Positions 1 to 6,553 of a stretch of DNA of 15,770 nucleotides are shown one piece after another. Below the pieces are notes generated by a model. The model searched no databases. It saw only the letters and a list, made by a program, of their open reading frames with translations, and was not told where the DNA came from. Position numbers and translations under genes: made by a program. How positions within the stretch are numbered: position 1 is the stretch's first letter; each line of letters opens with the position of its first letter. The stretch comes from JBLHKE01 sp047619485 (GTDB lineage Bacteria; Verrucomicrobiota; Verrucomicrobiia; Verrucomicrobiales; DEV007), in assembly GCA_047619485.1 (NCBI GenBank), contig JBLHKE010000091.1:1-15770 (forward strand), given 5' to 3'.

Positions 1-124
1 GCGGAATTCACCGCGAGGGCAAGTTGAGAAATCGGCGGGAAACGCCCTTCTAGCCTCACCCCGCTTTTCCTGACAGGAACTCAAGCGCACTGCTCTACAT
101 TCCCTACCACTCATGGCGCCAACG

Positions 125-1264
125 CTAGGCGCGCGCCGGATCGATGCTCTTATACTTGCCTTTGAACTCACGCGCGATGGCGCGCAGCATTTTCTCGCCC
201 TGATCTTTGACACTGATGGCATTGACGGTCGGTAGCGGGGCTCCGCCGTAGGCGCGCTTCGCCTCTGCGACGATCAGCTTGATTAGATCTTCCTGGCCGA
301 GCTTCTTGCCACCGCGGTTGGTGCCGGGCTCGCCGTCGGCGATAAGGAAGATGCTGGAGGGCTTCTGCTCGAAGGCGGCGACGAGGGCGAGGTCCATGCG
401 CGAACCGCCGCTGGTGCCCTTGAGCGATGAGAAGTCGCCAGGCATGATCGGATGGTAGGCAATGCCTTTGTTGTCTGTGCCTTTCTTGCCGAACTTGGAG
501 GTGCGCGTTCGCGTCCAACTGGTGTTCTGGAAGTAGTCAGCCATGAATTTCTTCGCCTGCTTCTGCGTATCGCCGCTAACGCGGAGGCTCTTCTTGCTGA
601 GGGCGTCGGCGTCGTTACCGAAACAGATGATGTTGAAGCGCGTGCCTGGCGTGAGCCTCGCGACGGTGCGGGTGACCTCTTTGATGATGGCGTCACAACC
701 GTCGCGGCCGCAGTTGCCTATCATGCTGGTGGAGGTGTCGATGACGATGTAGATATTGTTACCACCGCCGCTGGTACCAAAGAAGGAGGAGCCGCCGGTG
801 CCAGCACCAAAACCACCACCACCGAAGCCCATGCCGTTGGCTGCGTCACCGATAACCGGGCTCTCGGTGATCGTCTCGACCATCGGCACGGAGATCGGGG
901 AAATGGCGTTCGTCACGATGACCTGCGAGGACTCGGAGGGTGGGGACGGGCGGTCGTTGGAAATCTTTTTGGAGAACTCCTCTTTGTGGATGGTCGGCGG
1001 CAGATCCGACGGACCAGTGGACTCGACGATGAGCTCCGGGGGAGAGTCGTCGAGCACCGCCATCACGATGAAGGCGAGTAGCAGACCGATGAGGACGTGG
1101 ACGAGCAGGGCAATGCCGAACGCGGCTGCCTTCGACTGGTTCGCCTGGCGCTGCTGGGCGAGCTCGATCAGGCGCGGGTCGTCCATCATTGGTTCGACTG
1201 GGATGCCGGGTTGCGGGTAAGCGCCTTCAAGGGAGGGTTGGGGATGGGGTGATCCAGGCTGCAT
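125..1264 (-). CDS. Membrane-anchored von Willebrand factor A (VWA) domain protein
   Basis: 379 aa. Residues 1-45 are a Pro/Gln-rich, probably cytoplasmic segment. A single hydrophobic segment at about 47-71 anchors the protein, followed by a Pro/Ser-rich linker (about 74-135) and a glycine-rich hinge (144-168). The C-terminal half is a VWA fold: the metal-site motif DTSTS lies at 176-180 after a hydrophobic strand, a Thr/Ser-rich loop around 284-288 could supply the third MIDAS ligand, and IADGEP (308-313) matches the usual conserved Asp of the fold. The anchor-plus-Pro-rich layout resembles TonB or energiser-type proteins, but no TonB C-terminal domain is present. VWA domains usually mediate metal-dependent protein binding, so a role as a periplasmic adhesion or scaffold protein is inference. 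The ATG at 1262-1264 has no clear Shine-Dalgarno sequence. The two internal cysteines (185, 190) sit just after the MIDAS motif. Partner unknown. Confidence 0.85.
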   Translation of the reverse strand: MQPGSPHPQPSLEGAYPQPGIPVEPMMDDPRLIELAQQRQANQSKAAAFGIALLVHVLIGLLLAFIVMAVLDDSPPELIVESTGPSDLPPTIHKEEFSKKISNDRPSPPSESSQVIVTNAISPISVPMVETITESPVIGDAANGMGFGGGGFGAGTGGSSFFGTSGGGNNIYIVIDTSTSMIGNCGRDGCDAIIKEVTRTVARLTPGTRFNIICFGNDADALSKKSLRVSGDTQKQAKKFMADYFQNTSWTRTRTSKFGKKGTDNKGIAYHPIMPGDFSSLKGTSGGSRMDLALVAAFEQKPSSIFLIADGEPGTNRGGKKLGQEDLIKLIVAEAKRAYGGAPLPTVNAISVKDQGEKMLRAIAREFKGKYKSIDPARA

Positions 1265-1391
1265 GACTAAAATTCGCTATTTTAAGGGGGATTTGTGGGT
1301 CTCTACCTCATCTATCGGATAAAGATTGGCTAAAGGACCAAATGATAGCCTGCAGGCAGCGGTTTTCCACCGCAAATCAGCATTAATCGGG

Positions 1392-1610
1392 CTAATCCAT
1401 GCAATGGCCGAGGCGCCACGGAAGCAGATAATCGATCGGTTTGCAGCCTTCTTCTGCGGAGCGGCGCGAGGTTTCTGGGTGCTGCTGGTCGAGAACCAGA
1501 GGATCGGGGCGATCTCCTTGATCGTATGGTTTGCTGGGTTCGAATAGGCCGCACGAAGTATAAACGAACAACCCGCCGATGCCCAGCAACCATGTTCGGA
1601 GCCGTTTCAT
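1392..1610 (-). CDS. Small putative lipoprotein
   Basis: 72 aa. The N-terminus is MKRLR followed by a hydrophobic stretch (about 7-17) and Cys20 in the context VYTSCG, which looks like a lipoprotein signal peptide although Tyr at the -3 position of the lipobox is unusual. The remaining 52 residues are hydrophilic and match no family I recognise. The gene lies on the same strand as its neighbours, 173 nt downstream of the SixA-like gene and 127 nt upstream of the VWA gene. No convincing Shine-Dalgarno sequence is visible. A 73-codon frame on the opposite strand overlaps part of it but lacks any signal or motif. The call rests only on the N-terminal signal; it could be a chance ORF. Confidence 0.42.
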   Translation of the reverse strand: MKRLRTWLLGIGGLFVYTSCGLFEPSKPYDQGDRPDPLVLDQQHPETSRRSAEEGCKPIDYLLPWRLGHCMD

Positions 1611-1676
1611 GGGCGGAGTTTACAGGAATCTCCGGGCGCGAAAAAGTAATTTGTGATGCTAGTAATCGGCCAGTTG

Positions 1677-1740
1677 TAGGTGGGGACGGTGACCCCATTG
1701 GCGTTAAGAGCCAGCTTCGATCGCCTAGGTTACCACCTAT
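1677..1740. other. Possible folded RNA or DNA element in a 173-nt intergenic gap
   Basis: The 7-base arms TAGGTGG (1677-1683) and CCACCTA (1733-1739) are exact reverse complements and enclose two smaller inverted repeats, GGGG/CCCC (1682-1685 with 1693-1696) and GGCG/CGCC (1700-1703 with 1722-1725). The first inner repeat shares bases with the outer arm, so the two are alternatives. There is no T-tract on either side, so it is not an intrinsic terminator. It sits between the SixA-like stop and the small lipoprotein start. It matches no riboswitch or small RNA I know, and chance is possible. Confidence 0.2.
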
Positions 1741-1783
1741 GGGCAGTCCCGCCGCATCGCAGATGCACCGGACAGCTTCCACT

Positions 1784-2290
1784 TTACGCGCCCGCGACAG
1801 TCTCCTTGGGGATCAGAAACTCGATCAAGCGGCCGGTGTTCGGATCGATCTCACCCCAGTGGTCGAGATCGAGTTCGATGATGGCGGCGGCGCAGGTCGG
1901 AAAATGACCGATGTCCGCAGCCTGGCAGAGGGTGTTGGTGAGGTCATGCACCCCAGGGAAGTGGCCGAACAGAACGGCGCTGCCATGCGATTCATCAATG
2001 CCACGCAGCACCTGGAGGAGACGTGACTCGGTGGCGCAGTAGATCTGGCGCTCGTCCACGATGTCACCGTCCGCATAGCCGAGTTTCTCTGCGATGATGC
2101 CAGCGGTGGTGCGGGCGCGCAGGGCGGTGCTAGAGACGATCACATCAGGTTTGCCGATGCGCCCCGAGAGCGCTTCCCCCATCAGCGGGGCGACGTGCTT
2201 GCCGCGCTGGTTGAGTGGTCGGTCATAGTCGTCCAGCTGCGGACTCGCCCAACTAGATTTGGCATGGCGGATGATGGTCAACCGTTTCAT
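1784..2290 (-). CDS. sixA: SixA-like phosphohistidine phosphatase (histidine phosphatase superfamily)
   Basis: 168 aa, the usual length for the short SixA branch of the phosphoglycerate-mutase-like superfamily. The N-terminus carries the catalytic motif RHAKSSW with the phospho-accepting His at position 9. It is followed by the typical DYDRPLNQRG segment (21-30), the SSTALRART segment (53-61) with the second phosphate-binding Arg, a conserved Glu in ATES (86-89) and the second catalytic His in FGHFPG (110). In Escherichia coli SixA removes phosphate from phosphohistidine in phosphotransfer proteins; the substrate here is unknown. The start codon overlaps the stop of the upstream repeat-protein gene in an ATGA arrangement (2287-2290), which suggests translational coupling. 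The gene is the last of a three-gene unit. The family call is firm; the substrate is inference. Confidence 0.9.
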   Translation of the reverse strand: MKRLTIIRHAKSSWASPQLDDYDRPLNQRGKHVAPLMGEALSGRIGKPDVIVSSTALRARTTAGIIAEKLGYADGDIVDERQIYCATESRLLQVLRGIDESHGSAVLFGHFPGVHDLTNTLCQAADIGHFPTCAAAIIELDLDHWGEIDPNTGRLIEFLIPKETVAGA

Positions 2291-3651
2291 GAACGGGCTT
2301 CGTTCTTGCGCTTGGCCTTGTCTTTCTTTTCTTTGCTCTTCGGTTTCTCACGCTCTGTCTCTTTACGGATGCCGAGGAGTTTATTGCGCTCCACCTCACT
2401 GAGGACGTCCGAATTTGCAATGTAGGATTGGTAGGCTTGTAGGTCTTGGGTACGCCACACTTTGGCAACCTGCAGCACCGCATTGCGGCGTCGCTTGGGA
2501 TCACTGATCGACTCCGCCCAAGCCATCGTCGCGTCGGGGTCGACGCTCTTGATGCGCTGAATGTACTGCTCCAGCGCTCCGTCGAGTTCCGGGCTCGGCT
2601 CCTGTTCGGCTAGGTAGCCTGCGGCTTTGGCGACGTCGTATTCCATCCAGCGGCGGAAGACCTGATCGAAAATCTTGCCGGGGCGCGCGCCTTCGGTGTC
2701 GACGTTCTGCGCCCAGGCAGCGGCCGATTCCGGGTCACTGCGTGCCCAAGATTCGCCGAGCTCGACAAGCGCACCCGCGCGGTTCGAATCGCTGGTGTTC
2801 TCAGCGAGCCAGGCCTTGGCGGCGATCGGGTCGTAACGCGCCCACTGGTCGATGAGTGCGAGGGTCGAGCGATCGCGGGTCTTGCCCTCGGGGAGCGACT
2901 CGGTCCACTTGATCACCTCGGCATCGTTGCGATCGAACAGTTCGCGCACGGTGTCATAGGCGTAGCGCTGGTGCTCCTCGTTCTCGATCGAGGCGAGGTA
3001 GCCGAGCGCCGCGGTGGTATCCATCGAGTTGCCGATGCCGCGGAACACCGCTGCGAGGCTGCCGCGTGGTAGATCATTGTTAGTGTTGCTATCGGCGAAC
3101 TTGACCGCGGCGGCCGGATCGACTGCCGCCCAATGACGCAGCACGTTGATGGTGGCGTCGTAACGGAACTTCGGAGCCTCAATCCCAGCGACGTGTTCGA
3201 GTGCTGCGGTGGCGTCGAGTTGCGCCCAGCGGTTGAGAACCTCGGTGTAGGCATCGCGTTGGGCGGGACCAGGATCCATCAGCGCGATCTCGCCAACGGC
3301 CTCGGTCACCTCTTCAAGGCTCATGCCCTCGACCAACTCGCGGAAATCAGAGCGTCGCAAATCGGTGCCCGTAGCGCCAGTGAGCATCCGCAGGACGCGG
3401 TCAACCGCGCTGCCACCACCGGCTCGGCCGTTTAATGCAGGTGACAATGAGCGCGCGCCCTCGGCACCTGTAGCTCCAAAACCGTTTTGATTAACGCCAC
3501 CCTGGGCGACTCCGCCGGTGGCGTTCGCGCGATTTTTGGCGCTAGATGGATCTTGGTTGCGCGGTTTCGCCGTACCTGCCCAAAAGGCGGCGGCGAGCGT
3601 CGCGACCCAGAGGATAGCGATGGCGGAGGCAGATTTGGAAGTCAGTGGCAT
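2287..3651 (-). CDS. Secreted or anchored protein with degenerate W..xDPxAAxxW repeats
   Basis: 454 aa. A hydrophobic segment at about 9-27 acts as a signal anchor or uncleaved signal, followed by a Gly/Asn/Ala-rich low-complexity stretch (about 40-80). From about 140 to 412 there are roughly nine helical-looking units spaced about 30-35 residues apart, each centred on a motif like RWAxxDPxAAxxWAE: for example RWAQLDATAALEHV (141-154), HWAAVDPAAAVKFA (173-186), QWARYDPIAAKAWLAE (269-284), SWARSDPESAAAWAQ (301-315) and RIKSVDPDATMAWAE (366-380). The last 25 residues are strongly basic and acidic (Lys/Glu-rich). Such alpha-solenoid arrays usually bind proteins. I recognise the style from Verrucomicrobiota and Planctomycetota hypothetical proteins but know no function. 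It begins 12 nt after the S10 peptidase stop and overlaps the SixA-like start by 4 nt. Confidence 0.85.
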   Translation of the reverse strand: MPLTSKSASAIAILWVATLAAAFWAGTAKPRNQDPSSAKNRANATGGVAQGGVNQNGFGATGAEGARSLSPALNGRAGGGSAVDRVLRMLTGATGTDLRRSDFRELVEGMSLEEVTEAVGEIALMDPGPAQRDAYTEVLNRWAQLDATAALEHVAGIEAPKFRYDATINVLRHWAAVDPAAAVKFADSNTNNDLPRGSLAAVFRGIGNSMDTTAALGYLASIENEEHQRYAYDTVRELFDRNDAEVIKWTESLPEGKTRDRSTLALIDQWARYDPIAAKAWLAENTSDSNRAGALVELGESWARSDPESAAAWAQNVDTEGARPGKIFDQVFRRWMEYDVAKAAGYLAEQEPSPELDGALEQYIQRIKSVDPDATMAWAESISDPKRRRNAVLQVAKVWRTQDLQAYQSYIANSDVLSEVERNKLLGIRKETEREKPKSKEKKDKAKRKNEARS

Positions 3652-3662
3652 TCGTCGGGAGC

Positions 3663-5135
3663 CTAGCTCGCCGCCTTGAGGTTACAAGTAGCACACGTCG
3701 AGGCCGGGACCAGTGCTGGGCCGCGTTTGCGGGCGGATGCCTCGCGGATGAAGGCACGCAAATCGCGGCTCAGTTTCTCCAAGGTCGGCAGGTTGGTGTA
3801 CATCATGTGGCCTCCTTCGTAGTTCTTGAAGCGGAGGTGGCGGCGCTGTTCCGGGGTGAGCTTTGCGTCCTCGACCGCCTTCTTCACTACCGCCATCGGC
3901 GTGACGGTGTCGTAGTAGCCGCAGGCGACCATCACGCGCAGGCCACGATTGGTCTGGAAGGCACGCGTCAGAGTCTCCGACGCCTTCGATCCAGAATGGC
4001 TCCACATCGGAATGCGCACCATCAGGCGGTAGTCGAGGTCCGTCTGGTAACCGAGTTCGGTGGTCAGGTAATCGCCGATGACGGCGTCCATCGGCTCGCG
4101 GATCACTGCCAGCGCTGGATCACCAGTCGCGCCGCGAAACAGGCCACGACGAGCTTTCGTGGTGACGCGCGTGTCATAGGCACCGATCGATTCGACACCG
4201 AGTTTGCGAGTCGTGTTGACGCGCACCTCGCGCAGGGAATAGCGCAGGCCGCGCAAGCGATCGAGACCGGTGAGGTCGCGCAGCTGGGCGGTGATCCGTT
4301 CACGTTCCTCGTCGTCCAATGTCTGACCGCCGAGTGCCGGACGGTAGGTTCTTCGAGAAAAATCATCGACCCGCTTGAGCAAGTCCTCGCGGTCGAGCGC
4401 TTGGTAGCGCGCGCCGAGCAAACCGTGATAGTGCGCGGTGGCGGCAGCGGTCGGCAACGCGAGGTCGGCCGGTTGCTTCTGCCCCATCACGATCGGTCCG
4501 GAGATCAGGATGATGCCGTTGACGACGATGCCATGGTGCTCCTCGAGTTCGGGGACGAGCCCGCAGGCGCGCATCGCACCGTAGCTTTCGCCGGCGAGCA
4601 GGCAGGGCGATCGGCTGCGACCTTCTTGCTCGAGGTAGAGCTTGATGAACGTTGCGATCGACTCGCAGTCGTTGCGGAAACCGTAGAAGCCTCGGGCGGC
4701 GATCGGGTCGGCGGCGCGGCTAAAACCGGTGCTGATCGGGTCGACAAACACGAGGTCGGCGATGTCGAGGAGCGAGTATTGGTTCGGCGTCGTGCGGTAG
4801 GGTTTCGGCGGATTAACCAAACCAGCCTCACCGAGTACCACCCGCCGTGGGCCGAAGGCGCCGAGGTGCAACCAGGCGGACGAGGATCCCGGACCGCCGT
4901 TGAACAGGAACAGCACTGGCCGTTTGTTGCGCTGCCGTGGTTTGAGGTCGCTGCGCTGGTAGCCCGTGTAGAAAATACGACCACGGAGTTTGCCACTGCG
5001 GTCGTTCTTGATCTCAATCGTTCCAGCCTCGGCTCGGTATTCCATCTGCTCGCCACCGATGTTCACCGTCGCTGCGTCGAGCGAGGCCGGGATCAGGATC
5101 AACGCGGATAGCAGGGTGACGAGGGCGGCGTACAT
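3663..5135 (-). CDS. Secreted S10 family serine carboxypeptidase
   Basis: 490 aa, close to the usual S10 length. An N-terminal signal peptide (about 1-21, ending near SLDAA) predicts export. The oxyanion-hole motif NGGPGSSS is at 79-86, the nucleophile Ser184 lies in AGESYGAM, Asp409 in CGYYDTVTP and His443 in YEGGHMMY, so the full catalytic triad is present. Family members remove C-terminal amino acids from peptides, so a role in peptide scavenging outside the cytoplasm is likely. The C-terminus ends with a short Cys-x-x-Cys tail (481-484) that is not part of the catalytic fold. It is the first gene of a three-gene unit with the repeat protein and the SixA-like gene. No strong Shine-Dalgarno sequence precedes the ATG at 5133-5135. 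A 488-codon frame on the other strand is a shadow of this gene. Confidence 0.93.
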   Translation of the reverse strand: MYAALVTLLSALILIPASLDAATVNIGGEQMEYRAEAGTIEIKNDRSGKLRGRIFYTGYQRSDLKPRQRNKRPVLFLFNGGPGSSSAWLHLGAFGPRRVVLGEAGLVNPPKPYRTTPNQYSLLDIADLVFVDPISTGFSRAADPIAARGFYGFRNDCESIATFIKLYLEQEGRSRSPCLLAGESYGAMRACGLVPELEEHHGIVVNGIILISGPIVMGQKQPADLALPTAAATAHYHGLLGARYQALDREDLLKRVDDFSRRTYRPALGGQTLDDEERERITAQLRDLTGLDRLRGLRYSLREVRVNTTRKLGVESIGAYDTRVTTKARRGLFRGATGDPALAVIREPMDAVIGDYLTTELGYQTDLDYRLMVRIPMWSHSGSKASETLTRAFQTNRGLRVMVACGYYDTVTPMAVVKKAVEDAKLTPEQRRHLRFKNYEGGHMMYTNLPTLEKLSRDLRAFIREASARKRGPALVPASTCATCNLKAAS

Positions 5136-5225
5136 GGGGAGATTGTACGGGCGTGTGGGTGATCGGACGAGAGCTAAAAAGCAGCGGCTTATTCCGGTTT
5201 GCGTTCACGCTCCAAGTTTTTCCGA

Positions 5226-5254
5226 ACCGCCACGCTACCATCCGGGTAGGCGGT
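5226..5254. other. Two-part hairpin between the ankyrin gene and the S10 operon
   Basis: The arms ACCGCC (5226-5231) and GGCGGT (5249-5254) are exact complements, and inside them TACC (5236-5239) pairs with GGTA (5245-5248) around a 5-base loop, with a 4-base bulge on one side. No T-run follows on either strand, so this is not a textbook intrinsic terminator. It lies 38 nt past the ankyrin stop and about 90 nt before the S10 start on the same strand, so it could act in 3'-end formation of the first or in the leader of the second. Confidence 0.3.
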
Positions 5255-5291
5255 CACATAGCTACGAGACTCGGAATATGAGGCACTCCTG

Positions 5292-5795
5292 TCATCTTAA
5301 GATTCTCTGAATAGCTGTGATGGCTCGGTCTCGCTTTGCCGCCTCTGCCCACTCCAAGGGCGTGAGCCCTCCTCCCTTTTCAGAAAAATCGGCACCGGCC
5401 TGAAAAAGTATTTCAATGATCTCCAGATCTCCCCGAATTGCTGCTTTACAAGCAGTCGTCGTCGCTTGGTTAGGCCTAAGGTTCACGTCCGCACCTTCTC
5501 GAATGAGGTAAGCAACGATTTCGGGTGTCGAATTCTCGACTGCTATCACGAGTGGCGTAGACCCACGTGACCTGCCATACCAACCCACCCTTGTAAATCT
5601 GTTCAATGTCGCGCCCTGATCAATGCATCTTGAAATTTTGCCCATGTCCGAGCTCCGAACCGCCGAGGCTAGCTCATTCATATCACAGGTCAGACACTCG
5701 CGAAGCCATAGCCCTCCAGCAAGGAGTAAGATAGCCGCTAGCAAGCCAAAGATCATTCTAAGCAGCCATTTACCTGTAGTTTTCAACCAACTCAT
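5292..5795 (-). CDS. Small membrane-anchored ankyrin-repeat protein
   Basis: 167 aa. A strongly hydrophobic segment at about 11-30 anchors the protein, and the remainder is built of ankyrin repeats: a degenerate unit at about 40-70, a good unit STPLVIAVENSTPEIVAYL...GADVNL (79-106), a second at about 112-138 ending GADF, and a short capping unit LTPLEWAEAAKRDRAI (144-159). Ankyrin repeats bind other proteins; the partner is unknown. Base composition is more AT-rich than in neighbouring genes, and the gene borders a stretch of decayed sequence, which hints at an accessory position. The motif GGAGG lies 16 nt upstream of the chosen ATG, further than a usual ribosome binding site, and no in-frame ATG or GTG lies nearer to it, so the start is slightly uncertain. 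Confidence 0.8.
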   Translation of the reverse strand: MSWLKTTGKWLLRMIFGLLAAILLLAGGLWLRECLTCDMNELASAVRSSDMGKISRCIDQGATLNRFTRVGWYGRSRGSTPLVIAVENSTPEIVAYLIREGADVNLRPNQATTTACKAAIRGDLEIIEILFQAGADFSEKGGGLTPLEWAEAAKRDRAITAIQRILR

Positions 5796-5842
5796 TGCAA
5801 TAATTCGTATACCTCCGCACTAATTCCAATTGTTCTTATCGA

Positions 5843-6188
5843 CAGGAATTTTGCATCAAGAATCAGGTAGATTTCAAAGTCGTTGATATTCCGTTCACTG
5901 CCGCAGCCAACTCGGGGATCTACTTGCGGGATACCAAGCTCGATCCCGATGGCGAAGAGCAGAGCAACGCCTCAAAATTCCTCTGCGGCTACCTGCCTAA
6001 TGACACCATCACTGGAAAGGACAGCGTCGAGCTCTCGAAGGTAATCCAACTGCGCACCTAGACCCTCTCCCGCTGCACCGATCTCGTCACTTGGATACCC
6101 GCCGGTCTGACCCTGACATCAGACACTATTGTCCTCGACCAAGCCTTCCCCGATCCGGATCCGCTGCTTAGGGGTTGTCAGGAAATAA
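5843..6188 (+). pseudogene. Decayed 3' end of a secreted Verrucomicrobia-type protein (STDLxxW motif)
   Basis: Within an otherwise gene-free 758-nt gap, the frame starting near 5843 reads as protein-like sequence, including FKVVDIPFTAAANSGIYLRD and SKFLCGYLPNDTITG, then a TAG at 6059-6061, then TLSRCTDLVTWIPAGLTL. The last part resembles the YTLxxSTDLxxW module found near the C-terminus of many large secreted proteins in this phylum, and the TAG falls where a Tyr would be expected. After about 6166 the natural-looking ending LGVVRK followed by TAA (6168-6188) lies in another frame, implying a frameshift as well. No start codon or signal peptide is visible, so only the tail survives. The family assignment rests on a remembered motif and is moderate at best. 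Confidence 0.5.
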
Positions 6189-6320
6189 GTCCTACAAAGA
6201 TGCGCAGGAATTTTAGCCAGCACCAAGGCCGATTTCAGCGATTATAGCGGGCTATTTGAGTTGGAAGCTAACGCGGGTGATGGCCAAAATAACCAGCAGA
6301 TTGTAGGAGTTATTTACTGA
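6189..6320 (+). pseudogene. Second possible coding remnant, unidentified
   Basis: Directly after the TAA that ends the preceding remnant, the same frame stays open for 43 codons to a TGA at 6318-6320 and reads as plausible protein, including ADFSDYSGLFELEANAGDGQ and ending QQIVGVIY. It has no start codon and matches nothing I recognise. Either it is a piece of another lost gene or a chance open frame. The remaining 6321-6490 shows no coding or structural signal I can identify. Confidence 0.25.
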
Positions 6321-6491
6321 CAAGCCCTTAGCGTGCGCACGTCCTACCAGGTTGATATTCAGAGTTCGCGTCGGTTTTGTCGTTAGATTGATGGTTTGAA
6401 GAGCTTGGAAAGTTGCAGGCTCGAGGCTTTTGGGAGTTAAGGTTAAAGTCTAAGTCCCGGATTCTTCGAGCTGCGGCTCGGTGATGATCAC

Positions 6492-6526
6492 AAAAAAAGA
6501 GGGGCGACACGAATGCCGCCCCTCTT
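6492..6526 (-). terminator. Intrinsic (rho-independent) terminator of the Gfo/Idh/MocA operon
   Basis: Read on the minus strand, the arms AAGAGGGGCG (complement of 6517-6526) and CGCCCCTCTT (complement of 6497-6506) form a perfect 10-bp GC-rich stem around a 10-nt loop and are followed at once by a run of T (7 As at 6492-6498 on the plus strand, of which the last two are also in the stem). It starts 28 nt after the oxidoreductase stop codon. This is the clearest terminator in the window. Confidence 0.93.
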
Positions 6527-6553
6527 GCAATTTCTTTCGCTGTCAGCTCTGAC

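Noticed and set aside
1..124. Partial gene or terminator at the left edge
   Set aside because: No frame gives recognisable protein, and the short GGCG/CGCC inverted repeat near 34-47 has only 4 bp and no T-tract.
452..1081. 209-codon open frame on the + strand
   Set aside because: Antisense to the VWA gene and low-complexity in places; it has no signal, domain or context.
1326..1547. 73-codon + frame overlapping the small lipoprotein
   Set aside because: Lacks a signal peptide or conserved motif; the minus-strand frame with the lipoprotein-like N-terminus explains the region better.
3645..5111. 488-codon open frame on the + strand
   Set aside because: Exactly antisense to the S10 carboxypeptidase, which has a signal peptide and full catalytic triad; the + frame has no recognisable motifs and reflects GC-rich codon bias.
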